A DNA stretch of 64,000 bases from contig MCFG01000235.1 in the NCBI GenBank assembly GCA_002104895.1, forward strand, positions 28,501 through 92,500, given 5' to 3'. Of the stretch, positions 35,955 through 48,195 are shown piece after piece. The notes under the pieces were generated by a model. That model searched no databases. It saw only the letters and a list, made by a program, of their open reading frames with translations, and was not told where the DNA came from. Source of the DNA: Anaeromyces robustus (Eukaryota > Neocallimastigomycota > Neocallimastigomycetes > Neocallimastigales > Neocallimastigaceae). A program made the position numbers and the translations under genes. Positions within the stretch are counted from its first letter, which is position 1. Every line of letters starts with the position of its first letter.

Positions 35955-38900
35955 ATGTCTTTAGTAGCTATATCTTATAAGTAATATAATACATAAAATT
36001 TTTGTATATAATAAAATAATTTAAATATTTATATATTATACCTTTTTTTTTTGCTTAATTATAAAAAGTCAAGTATTCGGTATTAATAATAATATTGATA
36101 ATAATGTATTCTTTATTGATGAAGGAATGGTAATGTTTAGTTCGGGAAGACACATTGTTGGTATGCTATATTAATATATATATATATTTATTTTGAAGTA
36201 TATAAATATATTTTCATTACTAATTTTATTAATTTTATTTTATAATTTTGAACATCACATTTATTAGCATATAATGTGGATCATAAAGTTCAGAGGTTTT
36301 TCCCGATATGTGATGAAGGACAAATCGATTATATAGTACAATCTCGTGATAGATCGTTAATGGTTATTATTGAAAGTATTCCTAATAAAATATTATTACA
36401 TTTATTTGATGTACTAAATTTAAGGAAAACTTTAACATATGAAATTTTAACAGATAAAAAAGAAAAAATGGTAATTAAATTTTTATTATATTTTTTGTTA
36501 GTTTATAACAAATATCAATTATTATCCTATGTTGATTAAAATGAATTTAAAATATATATATAATAGGAAATAATATATACGTCATTTTCAGACGAAAATC
36601 ACTTATTATTTATTCAAACAGGAAAACCAGATTGGACTTTATTATTTTACTCACTAAAACAAACAAAAATATTGGAAACAATCAACACATGTCCTGAAAA
36701 AGACGGAATTGTTAAAGAGGTTATACCTTGTTATTATTATGAAAATTTTAAAAATAAAAAACTATCAGTATTAGGTGGTCATTATATTAATGTTTATGAA
36801 TATGGAAAAGGTATAAAAAAGATATACACCTGTAATAAATTATCTCAAAGAGAGGTATTTTGAATTAAAATAGTATATATAATAAAAATTAGAGATTATA
36901 TATATAAAAAATCTAAGAAATATTATTTTTTAGGTATATCGATGTCATGATTGGATTACATCAGATAATATTGTAGCGGGAACAAATAAAGGAAGAATTT
37001 TAATATATAATAATGGTGTATTAATTCACATAATTAATTATAATGAAGAGTTTAAAAATAATATATTAATAAATACAGATGATAGGGAAAAAGAAAACAT
37101 AAATAATCCATCTTTAATTAGCATAAATGATGATGATAATATTAAAAAATTAAGATCAGCAAAATCACATGTTAGTTTGGCTAATATTAATATGTCTAAA
37201 AATAATGTAATAGGAATAGAAGATAACGAATATAATTATGAAGATGATTCAATTCCTAATACCGATATAAATTTACTAGGATCAGATAATAAAGAGAGAA
37301 TAGATATTATAGCAGCAAATACAACAGGATTTTACTTATCTGGTAATGATGGAATACTATCCAATATTCAGTATATTATTGACAAAAAAAATAAATCTTC
37401 TAGTATATGTCAACTTATACAAACATTTATATTACCATCAAAAGCAACAAGAATAAAATCTTTAGCCTTATCACGATATAAAGAATTTATGTTTGTATTA
37501 ACAAATGATAGTCAGATATTAAAAGTTAATGTTGAACTTGGTTCTTCTGAAGTATTAATTTTATTTTTTAACATAAAATATAATTACTTCATATTTTTTT
37601 TAATTTATAAAATATTTATATAAATAATAATAACATGTTTATTACAATTATTAAAATTTATGATTATGTTAATAAATGGAAAAAGAGTAATAAATTTATT
37701 CCAGTAACACCAGCATATCACGTAGGCCCTGTAACATGTATCGATTTATGTGCAAGAAAACCAATTATTGCTTCATGCGGAGTAGATAGATGTGTTAAAA
37801 TATGGAATTACTTTACTGGAAATTGTGAAGTAAGCAAATCTTTTCAAGAAAAAGTGTATTCTGTTGCACTTCATCCTTCAGGATTATTTATGCTTATTGG
37901 ATTTTCTGATAAGTTGAGATTAATGAGTATTTTGATTGATGATATAAGAGAAATAAAAGAATTTTACATAAAAAATTGTCATGAAGTAAGAATATATTAG
38001 TAAAATATATACTATATATTATTACATAATTTTCTTAATATTTAAGGAATTAATATATAAATTATTTCAAATTAAATATTTATATGTTAAAATAATTAAA
38101 TTGAAACTATATAGTGCAAATTTTGTTTTGGTGGACATATATTTGCAGCTGTTAATGGTACAACAATTCAGTTATATTCAACATGGTCATATAAATGCAT
38201 TGGAAATCTTAAAGGTCATAATGGAAAAATAAATTCATTATATTGGATTCAAAATGATAATATTTTGGTTTCTGCTGGTGCAGATGGTGCAGTATATGTA
38301 TGGGATATAAAAAAAATGAAAAGAGAATCTGAATATGTTTGTAAAGATTATTCATATAATAGTGCCATATGTAATTCAGATGGAACAGTAGTTTGGGTTT
38401 CAGGAAAAGATCATATCTTTCAAGTAAATATTTCATTGATATAATAATATAATATATTAAAAATATTTATTCACAAAAAAAAATTAATTTTATTTTATTT
38501 TATTTTCATTTTGCTTTTTAAATATGATAATAAATAACTATTATTAATAAGGAAATTATGGGGTCTCAAGTAACAAGAGAGTTAAATTTTAAAGTAACTT
38601 TTCAAAAAATACTTATATCATATTCAGGCAGAATGATCTTTGGAGGAACGGATAGAGGTGATGTTATACCATTAAGATATCCATTAATAAGTGATACTTC
38701 AGAATTTTATAGATATTCTGCACATTCAGATTCCGTAACATCATTAGGTTTAACATATGATTCTCAACTTTTAATTAGTGCTGGTATGGATGGATGTATC
38801 TTTGTATATAATATTATTGATAGAGATGAAAACGGACCAAGAATTCAATCAAAAATAGAATTTTCAAATGAGGTAAATAATTTTTATTAATTATTGATAA

Positions 38901-39337
38901 TTATGTATAAAATATAATAATATATATTTCTATATATGAATTTAAAGGTTCTTGTTACTCGTTCAGATATAGAAGAACAAAATATTAACATATCAGAATT
39001 AACAAGAAAAATAGAGGAACTTAAATTAGAGCATGAATATCAAATGAGATTAAAAGATATGAATTTTAATGATACATTAAAAGAAATTGTAGAAAAGTAT
39101 AATAAAGAAATTGAAGAATTAAAAGTTTCTACTGTATTGTTGAAAGGAGAAAAAGAAAAAATTGAGATCCTTCAAAGTGATGAATGGTCAAAATTTAAGC
39201 AAAAAAATCATAATGAAATGCATGTAATAAAATATTAAAGATTTAAAAATATAAAAATTTATTTTAAAAGAAAATATAATAATTATATATATATATTTAT
39301 TTATTTATATTGTATTTATAAATAATAATATTATTAA

Positions 39338-39388
<51 letters not shown>

Positions 39389-40601
39389 AGGAATTAGATT
39401 CAAAATTTACAAAACAATTAATTAAGCAATATGATAAATTAAATAAACTGAGAAAAAAAAGTGTAGAATTACAAGAATATTGGGAAAATCAAATAATAAA
39501 TGCTAAAAATGATGAAAAAGAAGAATTATTAAAACTTACACAATCATTAGAAAAGAAAATATCAAAAAAATCTGAAGAGATAGCTAAAGTAATTAATTAA
39601 ATTTAAAATTTGAAAATTTTATAATCAATATATTAATTATTTTTATATATTAAAATCTTTGTTATGTAGTTAAAAAATCAACTGAAAAGTAATGAAATTG
39701 AATGTAATGAATTTAGAAAAATCACAGAAGAGGATATTGATACAGAAATACTAACATTAAATAAAAAATATCAAATAGAATTAAAAAATGCAATTGATAA
39801 AGGGTTTAAATTAAAAGGTGAAAATGGTATTATGAAAAAAAAATTTATTAATCTAAATAAAGATATTGAAGATAGCAAAAATGATATTATTAATTTGAAT
39901 AAATCAATAGGACATTTAAAATCGGTTATAGAATCGCATGAAAAAAATTTATATTTATTAAGAAAAGAAGTAATTAAACTCTATAATTTATATTTTTTTA
40001 TTATTTAAATAATAAATTTATAATTAAAATTATGACTTAATATAATTGAAAATAGATGATGGATAGAAATTATTTAATTCATGATACCGAAAAAAAAGTT
40101 TTTGCTTTTAAGAGAAAGAATCAAGAACTTGAAAAAGAAAAATTTGTTTTAAATTATAATATTAAAAAATTACGTCAACAAATTGAACCAAGAGAATTAA
40201 AAATGGAACAAATGAAGAAAAATATAAATGTATGTTAAATATTTAGTTGAATTATATTAATATAATAATATATATTATATTATGTAGAAATAAAAAATTT
40301 TGTAACATTATAATTATATATATGAAATAAAGGATAAAAACAATTTACTGTACATGATAAGTGAAGATAAAAAAAAATTGGAAAAAATTATAGAAAAAAT
40401 GAAAAATGAGTTAAATGAAAAAAAAGAAATTTATAATAAAAAACACAGACAAAACAGTGATCTTCATATCTATTACAACAGAATGATGTCTGATCTCAAC
40501 AATGTCGTATTGCATATACAAGAGCCAGCATTATTTAAAGTAAATAAATATTTTTATTTTTTAATTTATTTATTTATTTGTTTATTTATTTATTTATTTG
40601 T

Positions 40602-40684
<83 letters not shown>

Positions 40685-41363
40685 TTTCATTGAATAATCA
40701 TATAATCATTACATTGAAAATAATAGAAAGCAATACAGAATTTATATGTAGTTTATTGTAAATCATGTAATAATAGTGATGGTTTTAATTCAATTGCTCC
40801 TGAAGTAATAAAAGAACATAAAAGTCAAATGTCATTGTTAAAAACAAGAATATCTAACCTTAAAAAAGAAAAGCAACAAACAGCTAAAATAATAAATGAT
40901 GATTATAGACCGTTATTAGAACGAAATAGGAATATATTAAGGTTAATATAAAATACACGAATAATATATCCGATATCTATCATTATTAATTATAATATTT
41001 TTTATTATTTTTTTTTTACATAGTGAAATTAATAATTTACGAAAAACAAATGGACTATCTAATAAATATACAGCAAAACAAACAACAATACTAATGAAAA
41101 ACAAAAAACAAGAGAGAAAAAAATATAAAGGAACTATTACGGCTATTGCTACATTTAAGGCAGAACCTATACCTATAAAAACAAGTAATATAATATATAT
41201 TCATATTGTAAAAAAAAAAAAATGATATATACATAATTATATAATACATATTAAATTACTAATATTATTAATAATAGATAAAAACGAAAATAAAAATAAA
41301 AATGAACTTGAGGTTAATCCAATAAATAGTACTCAACAATTCCAATTAATTAAAACCGCATAA
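35955..41363 (+). CDS. CFAP57: CFAP57 (WDR65) flagellar WD40/coiled-coil protein
   Basis: Axonemal protein linked to a subset of inner dynein arms. Sixteen exons: 35955-35980, 36069-36160, 36268-36470, 36567-36854, 36934-37551, 37686-37985, 38115-38423, 38552-38872, 38948-39223, 39391-39588, 39670-39969, 40056-40229, 40333-40539, 40727-40941, 41024-41184, 41278-41363; 1257 residues, close to human CFAP57 (1250). WD40 repeats fill about residues 1-715 (ALHPSGLFMLIGFSDKLRLM; GGHIFAAVNGTTIQLYS; SYSGRMIFGGTDRGD). After LVTRSDIEEQ the rest is coiled coil (YQMRLKDMNFNDTLKEIVEK; KLRQQIEPRELKMEQMKKNI) with the conserved HIQEPALFK. A low-complexity insert breaks the WD region around 37060-37260. The exon at 40727 uses the acceptor that keeps frame, not the nearer TAG at 40755. 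Confidence 0.95.
39340..39388. repeat. (ATT)n at a CFAP57 acceptor
   Basis: Pure trinucleotide repeat ending in attaaag, directly at the acceptor of the exon starting at 39391. Confidence 0.9.
40561..40687. repeat. (TTTA)n in a CFAP57 intron
   Basis: About 125 bases of TTTA units with two TTTG interruptions, inside the intron 40540-40726. Confidence 0.95.
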
Positions 41364-41592
41364 AGTTTGAAATATCAATTATAAATATTATATTAAACAT
41401 ACTATTTAATTTATTAATATACCAATTAAAATAACAATTAATATTATTTTAATGTCTTATTCTCATATATCGTTTTCATTAAAATTATAAAAAATAAATA
41501 TTTATTTATACATTTAAATTATACTCGAAATAACAAATTTGTATCTAAAGCACCAAATAAATTAAATAAATAGATATAATAAACATATAAAT

Positions 41593-41594
<2 letters not shown>

Positions 41595-41634
<40 letters not shown>
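41595..41634. repeat. 40-base T run directly after the NUP37 stop codon
   Basis: On the minus strand this is a genome-encoded A run that begins right after the TAA of NUP37 (41635-41637). It lies in the 3' space shared with CFAP57. Confidence 0.95.
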
Positions 41635-41640
<6 letters not shown>

Positions 41641-42278
41641 ATTTATATCCCAAAATAATAAATTATTGCCTAAGCAACCAATTAATAATGATTTTGTTGA
41701 ATGCCAACAAATACTTTCAATTTGGGTTAGTGGTAGATTCTTTGGTATATCTAATATTAATGGTACTGTTATGAAATATACAAACAAACAATTAAGCTTC
41801 AGTTTATTATTTTATCATAAATATTCATTATTAATAAATATATATATAATTTACCTTTCATTGTTAATTTATGAACATATATTGCCCTTTTTGAAGATGA
41901 TGATAATGTAGCAAAATAATTTCCATCGTGAGGTGAAAACCTATGAAAATTCATTAAAAATTAAATTAATATTAATTAATTAATTTTTATAATTATTTTG
42001 CTGTTGTTGCTAAATTATTGTTATAATTATTTTGTTGCTGCTGCTATATTATTATCATTATTATTATAAATATTACTTTATACATTTAGAGCCATCTTTA
42101 TGGACATTTCCTGAATAAACATATTTATGTATTGGTGATTCAGAAGTATTCCAAATATAAAATTTTTGTCCAATTACAGAACCAATTCTAATATAAAAAT
42201 TCATATATTTATTTAAAAAAAATACAATAAAAAATTATAATAGTAATCATTAATATTTCTATTATTATTATTATTATT

Positions 42279-42311
<33 letters not shown>

Positions 42312-42376
42312 AATACTATTAATATTATTATTAATTTTAATATTAATATTAATATTAATATTAATATTATTATTAA

Positions 42377-42431
<55 letters not shown>

Positions 42432-43780
42432 ACTACTTATTCTTTTACTTATTATCTTTTTCTTTTTATAAAATTACATACATATGGAGATTATTTGGAT
42501 TCCAATCTGCAGATCTTAGACCGATTGCGCTTTCAATAGTGTTTAAACTTCCAATATCTTCAAGACCAGGCTCATAAAATGTAAATAAAAATTCTGATGT
42601 ATTCCAATTAATAATTCTTATTGAACCATTTTTTTCGGCAACCATCATTAATTGTATATTTTGTTTATGAAAGCAAACTGACTTTCCTGAACTTTTTAAA
42701 ATAACTCTGTAATATTCTTCTGATTGTTTGTTTTTTATGTCTTTTGAAATTTTCCATATTCTACATGAACGATCATCTTTATTATTTATTTTTATAGTAA
42801 TAATTATTATAATAATAAATTATTAAAATGGTATAAAATATAATTTTTATTTAAATTAATAAACTCTTATAATATTAAGACTCTATTATTTAACATTTTT
42901 GTTACCACTAACTGAAGCTAAAATTCTTTCATTTTTATCATATCCAAATGCTATATCATTAATAAAATCTTTATGTCCTGAAATTACTTCTATATTTTCA
43001 TTATTATATATTCTTATATTTTTATCAGCACTAGCGGTTGCAATTCTATATTTTAATATAATTTATTATTATTTTTATAATAACAAAGGCTATTTTAATA
43101 CTTATATTAAATATTATAAAAACAGAATATAAATTTATCATGTTTTAAATATAATACAAAAATTTTACAATATATTCGATTGAAATTCATTATTTTTTTT
43201 GTATAGATATGATTCATTAGACCAAGAAATTGAATTGATTCTTGAACCACATAGATACTTATGATGTAATTCATATGAACTATAAATTAATAAAATAACA
43301 ATAGATTTTATTATTATTACTTGTTGATGGAAATATATAATTATTTTTATTATTATTTAAAATAATCTTGAAATTTGAATAACTCACATTTTCTAAATAG
43401 ATATATTAAATTGTGATAACATTGAAATAAAAATCATTTTATTTTATTATTTTTATATAATAAATAATATAAGTATTAGAATATCAAAAAATTTATTACA
43501 TTGTCTTTATATCAATACATTGAATATTTTTATACCTTATTTTCATATTTATTTCTTAATATACCTAATTGTGTTTCACATCCTTTTTAATTTTTTTTTA
43601 AAAATAAAAATTTATTAATATTTATGATAATATATATTATATGTATATTAAATAAATACTACCATAAGCTAGCATATCATACAAATCGATATTATTTTCA
43701 TTTTCAATAATATTTTTATTTATTTCATTGCATTCTATTGAATAAATAAGTTCATCCACATTTAATCCTGTTAAAAACAT
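41635..43780 (-). CDS. NUP37: NUP37, Y-complex nucleoporin (WD40 propeller)
   Basis: Peripheral WD40 subunit of the Nup107-160 complex. Exons: 43663-43780, 43536-43582, 43388-43392, 43169-43279, 42906-43045, 42482-42776, 42077-42187, 41855-41940, 41635-41765; 347 residues against 326 in human. Matches include GHKDFINDIAFGYD, ILASVSGDDRSCRIWKIS, SGKSVCFHKQNIQLMMVAEK (the most conserved NUP37 stretch, followed by NGSIR) and the end CWHSTKSLLIGCLGNNLLFW. Frame between exons 2 and 4 can only be kept by a 5-base exon (AAAAT, 43388-43392) flanked by a TTTAG acceptor and a GTGAGT donor. The identity is firm; the microexon is the least certain junction. Confidence 0.92.
42259..42428. repeat. Mixed (ATT)n/(GTT)n repeat in a NUP37 intron
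   Basis: ATT, GTT and TTAATA units in the intron between the NUP37 exons at 42482-42776 and 42077-42187. Plus-strand poly-Leu/Ile open frames here are artefacts. Confidence 0.93.
43388..43392 (-). other. 5-base microexon (AAAAT) of NUP37
   Basis: Minus-strand reading: ctatttag|AAAAT|gtgagt. It converts the phase-0 end of exon 2 to the phase needed by the exon starting at 43279. Flanking introns are 143 and 108 bases, the usual size for this window. Confidence 0.65.
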
Positions 43781-44251
43781 TTCAATAAGTCTAAATTATA
43801 TATAGAATAAAAATATTTTTTAAATATTATTCTAAATTATTATATATCAAAGTATAAATTTACATTAAATAAAATTCAAAGTAGTTAATTTTAATTTATA
43901 TATTTTTTATATAAATTTTAAATTTTTTTATTTATGTTATTGGATTTTTAATAACGATTTTTGATACATTAAAAAAATTGTACAATGTAAAACAAAAAAC
44001 GAACTGTATATTCTAAATAAAATTATAATACAAAAATAATAATTAATATTATTAATACTAATTTTATTAATATTATCAATTATTATTTATTAATTTTTAA
44101 AATTTTATATGATATTATAATTTTCTTCTTTAATTAGAAAAATAATATTCAATAAAAAGAAAAATTAAAAAATATAAAAATAAATTTAGAAAACTATATA
44201 AATGATTATATGAATTTATACATAAATACAATTATGGGTAAATATTTATGT
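43781..44251. other. Intergenic between NUP37 and the TerD gene
   Basis: 471 bases of A/T-rich sequence, the upstream region of NUP37 and the 3' region of the TerD-domain gene. No feature seen. Confidence 0.5.
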
Positions 44252-47242
44252 TTAATTACAAGATGATGTCATATATTCTGATAAAATGACATCTAAATCA
44301 GTTGGACAAATATATTTTATACCTTCTTTACATTTATATGGTAAATAAGGTACAAAAGCAATATCCCCTTCAGATAGCTCATCCTCTGAATCAACTAATG
44401 TACCTCCTCTAGCTCGTATGTGTAAACTTAATAAATCATACATATTATCTTTTAATGGATTCATATAATAATATAAAAGTGCATTCATAGGTTTTTTAGA
44501 ATTTTCGATATTAACAGCAGCGTTCTTACTAGTCAAAGTAGTATCAATCCATACAATTTCTTTAGTTTTACAATCAAAAACAACGGGTGTTGTTGAAGTA
44601 CTATCAACATTAAGATCTAATCTTTGGCGAACTGTTTTTGGTTCAAATAATTCATTACTTTTTAAATCTTCTCTCTCCATCCAACCAAATTTAATGTTGT
44701 CTAAATTTTTGAAAGTAATACCACAGAAAGATATGACACTACATGCAATATAACGTCCTCCATTTTTAGTAATTTGTTCTGGATCAAAATCAATAAATTC
44801 TGAAGCGCCTGGTCCATTGATATCACCACCATCAACAATATCTCCAGAATGAACAATTTTAAATGTATCATTTGTCAAGGCAGTATAAGAAACATGACCT
44901 AAAGATTGAAAATCTTCATTATAAATCATAACTGATAAATCTATATCAATTCTTTGATCTTTTGTATTGGTCCACCAAATAAACAGTCTAACTTTATTAG
45001 TATTTTTTTTATCTTCACATGATTTAGCAAATTTTATTTCCGACTTTAAACTAGTAGTTTTAATATTTAATATTTTAATATTTTCGTTAATATTTTCAAT
45101 TGCTTTATTAATTTCTGATTTTTCTTTTTCTTGTTTATTTTTTTCTTCTTCAGAATTTTTTTCATTATTTGATTTATTTTCTAATTGTTTTAATTGATTT
45201 TGCAATTGATCTAACTGTTCAGATTTATCTTTCAATAAATTTTCATTTTTGAATAATTCATTCTCTAAATCTTTTATTAATATTTTTTGTTCTTCATCAG
45301 TTAATTTTTTATATGATAAATCAAAACGGGAACCCTTAGAATATGTTTCTAATGCAGAACTAGCACTTCTTATATCAAGAGGAATAATATATTTTTTCAA
45401 TTTTTCATTTAAATATACCTTATTTAATTTTGACTTATCTTTAAAATGATTAATTAGTGCTTGATCACAAATAGTACAGATTTTCTCACATAATGATATA
45501 TTTAAAGCACTTTTAACTTTTGTTTTTGAATATAATTTCGAAGCTTCACCTTTAATTAAAAATACTCTAACTTTTAATTCTTCAGAACGATTTTGAAAGT
45601 AACCCTTTAAACTAAGTAATACTTTAACAGATACCTTTGAAGCGATCTCTTCAAAATATTTAAGCACTTTATTGTCATCATTAACTTTTGATAAAAGTTC
45701 ATCAAGACGCCTTGAAAAAATACCTGGTCTTTGAGATAATAATTTTAATGTATTATCAAATTCTTTTTTATTTAACGTTTCTTCGACTTTTGTAGCATAT
45801 CTTTGATGAGTTTGCTTAAATTCTTTAATATCATTAGAAACTTCAACAAGTTTTACATCTAATTGTTCAATTCTTTCTTTAATTGTTGTAATATCTATAG
45901 ATTCAAGTTTTTTTTTATCTTCTAATATTATTTTATTATCTGAAAGCATTTTAAAAATAGTTTCTGGTATCTTAGGTCTAATTTTAATTAAATTATTTAT
46001 TGCTGTATAAGCTTTATCAATAGAAGAAAGAGGATTTTCCTTATAAACTTCTAAAATTATCTTATAATTTTCTATTTCTTTTTTAAAATTATTTTTATTT
46101 TTTTTATATTTATAAACACCTAATAAATCATCTACTAAATCAGGATACATATTTTTAAATTTTCCAGGATGAATTCTTTCACAAACTCTTTCCCATTTAC
46201 CTTTATGCCTAAATAAATCTTCCAATCTATTACCACAATTGTTCAATAATTGCATAAGTATTCTTCTTTCTTTATTGGAAAATGATTTAAATTTGACTTT
46301 TGTTAATGCTGGACTTTCTCCAGACATTGCTGCAGCTAATCTTAAAACATCAGTAACAGTAGAAAACTTATTTATAAGTAAATCCATTGGTGTTTCGTCA
46401 CAATGAGTTATAATTAAATTTGCAGTTATAGCAAGATTTTCTTTGTTGGTTATATTTTCTGGAATATTTTTGATAAAATCTTTATAATTTGTAAAATATG
46501 TACTTAAATCTTTAGCATCTGTTTCGGAAATAGCTTCAGCTGCGTTCATTAAATTGTACATTAACTCATGGATATCCTTTTCTTCACCTACAGTTATATT
46601 CTTATATTGAATTTTCATTGGTTTTTTGTCCCTTTCAGTAACTTCTGTATATGGAATATATTTTCCATCTGTCCAATAATGAAGTATTGCATTCAGATAC
46701 AACTGGATATTTTTCATTTCAATAACTTGATCAGGGAAGTTTGGATATAATGGCTTATACACAACATTTGCACCAACTAATTCTTGTAAGCATGGTATAA
46801 TATCATTATAACATTGTTTAATTTCTTCTTTATCAAAAGTAGACACAACTCTAAACAATTTTTCATCCATAGAATATCCAAAGTCATGAATATTTTCATT
46901 AAATGATATTGCTAAAGCCATTCTATCTTGAATATTTTGTGTTTCTTCTTTAATAATTGTACAAATAATATCATACTCAGATTTAAAATTTTCAATTTCA
47001 TTTACATAATTTTCTAATTCACCATTTACAAATTTTAAAGAAGTACTTTTTACATTTATAGTTACAGAATTTTCATCAACATTTTCAATTTCACAACAAT
47101 TTTTAAGAATTGCTATTTCATTAATTCTTTTTATAATATTATTTTTGAAGTCATCACAAATATTTCCATTTTTATCAATTATTACTTTACTTTTTCTTCT
47201 AAGTAAAATATCTCTTAATACTTTTGGAATGGTCGTGTTCAT
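44252..47242 (-). CDS. Intronless 996-residue coiled-coil protein with C-terminal TerD-like domain
   Basis: A single uninterrupted reading frame of 2991 bases, striking in a window where nearly every other gene has 3 to 20 exons. The C-terminal 250 residues look like a TerD (tellurium-resistance/stress) domain: RIDIDLSVMIYNEDFQSLGH, then FKIVHSGDIVDGGDINGPGA followed by SEFIDFD, then ARYIACSVISF-type strand (GGRYIACSVISFCG). In TerD these acidic positions bind calcium. Before it lies a coiled coil (about 650-745, Lys/Glu/Gln-rich). The N-terminal 640 residues are helical-looking and match nothing I can name. Large bacterial proteins with a C-terminal TerD domain occur in Ter-linked stress clusters, so transfer from bacteria is likely. 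No signal peptide or membrane segment. Function unknown; a stress-related or metal-dependent role is a guess. Confidence 0.82.
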   Translation of the reverse strand: MNTTIPKVLRDILLRRKSKVIIDKNGNICDDFKNNIIKRINEIAILKNCCEIENVDENSVTINVKSTSLKFVNGELENYVNEIENFKSEYDIICTIIKEETQNIQDRMALAISFNENIHDFGYSMDEKLFRVVSTFDKEEIKQCYNDIIPCLQELVGANVVYKPLYPNFPDQVIEMKNIQLYLNAILHYWTDGKYIPYTEVTERDKKPMKIQYKNITVGEEKDIHELMYNLMNAAEAISETDAKDLSTYFTNYKDFIKNIPENITNKENLAITANLIITHCDETPMDLLINKFSTVTDVLRLAAAMSGESPALTKVKFKSFSNKERRILMQLLNNCGNRLEDLFRHKGKWERVCERIHPGKFKNMYPDLVDDLLGVYKYKKNKNNFKKEIENYKIILEVYKENPLSSIDKAYTAINNLIKIRPKIPETIFKMLSDNKIILEDKKKLESIDITTIKERIEQLDVKLVEVSNDIKEFKQTHQRYATKVEETLNKKEFDNTLKLLSQRPGIFSRRLDELLSKVNDDNKVLKYFEEIASKVSVKVLLSLKGYFQNRSEELKVRVFLIKGEASKLYSKTKVKSALNISLCEKICTICDQALINHFKDKSKLNKVYLNEKLKKYIIPLDIRSASSALETYSKGSRFDLSYKKLTDEEQKILIKDLENELFKNENLLKDKSEQLDQLQNQLKQLENKSNNEKNSEEEKNKQEKEKSEINKAIENINENIKILNIKTTSLKSEIKFAKSCEDKKNTNKVRLFIWWTNTKDQRIDIDLSVMIYNEDFQSLGHVSYTALTNDTFKIVHSGDIVDGGDINGPGASEFIDFDPEQITKNGGRYIACSVISFCGITFKNLDNIKFGWMEREDLKSNELFEPKTVRQRLDLNVDSTSTTPVVFDCKTKEIVWIDTTLTSKNAAVNIENSKKPMNALLYYYMNPLKDNMYDLLSLHIRARGGTLVDSEDELSEGDIAFVPYLPYKCKEGIKYICPTDLDVILSEYMTSSCN

Positions 47243-47533
47243 TTATCTAAAAATTTTATTATTCTTTTAAATATTTATATATGAATATTTTGTATTATTT
47301 CAATTCTATTTTTATAATTTTATATATATATATATATATACATTATATAAACAAATAAATAAATAATAATAAATAAATGGATATTTAAACATATATATAA
47401 ATAATAATAATAATAAATAAATAGATAAATATTTATAAATATAAATAAATAAACAATAGTGAGTGATAAAACATATTTAAATGATATATACCTTTATACT
47501 TTTATTTATTTATTTTGTTTTATTATTAAAAAA

Positions 47534-47566
<33 letters not shown>

Positions 47567-48195
47567 ATATTTAAATAATAATGATTTTAACCTTTTCAAT
47601 TTAAATTAATTTTTTTATGTACAAAAAATAAAATTAAATATAATTAATATTTAAAATAAAGAATTTATTATCCATATGTAATATTTAAAATTATTTTTGG
47701 ATAATAATAAATATTTTTTTTTTTTTATTTTAAAATAAGAGAGAAAAATGTTATACATTATAATAATATTTATTAATAATATATCCATCAACAATACATT
47801 TATATTAACTAAGTAAATATATGTATTATTATTATTATTATTATTATTATAAATCAGTATATTTAGTTTTATAATTATGTCAACTTTATTTATATACTTT
47901 ATGATAGAGATATAAATATAAAATTTTATAAATTACATATTTATATATTATATTTAACATATATATTTAAAGCATGTTTCAATAATTTTATTATATAAAT
48001 TAGAAGATATTTTATTTTATTTGATAAATTACATATATTTATATAAATTTATTTTCTAATCTTTAATTTTTATAAATACTTGATAATATTTATTTTTAAT
48101 TATTCATTAATGACTATTTAAATTTGATACATAAATCTTATATTAAAATGTTTACGAAATTTAAAACAATTCTTTATAAATTATCATAAATCATT
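47243..48195. other. Intergenic upstream of the TerD gene
   Basis: 950 bases, A/T-only, with an A run (47528-47566) and short ATT repeats. Likely contains the TerD gene promoter. Nothing else seen. Confidence 0.5.

Noticed and set aside
40755-40756. TAG acceptor of CFAP57 nearest to the frame Y-C-K-S-C
   Set aside because: It puts the exon out of phase with the previous one; the acceptor at 40725-40726 keeps frame and adds K-A-I-Q-N-L.
42280-42471. Plus-strand poly-Leu/Ile open frame
   Set aside because: Translation of an intronic ATT/GTT repeat in NUP37.
43500-43504. ACAAT as the NUP37 5-base exon
   Set aside because: It would need a 31-base upstream intron, far below the size of the others; AAAAT at 43388 has better signals on both sides.
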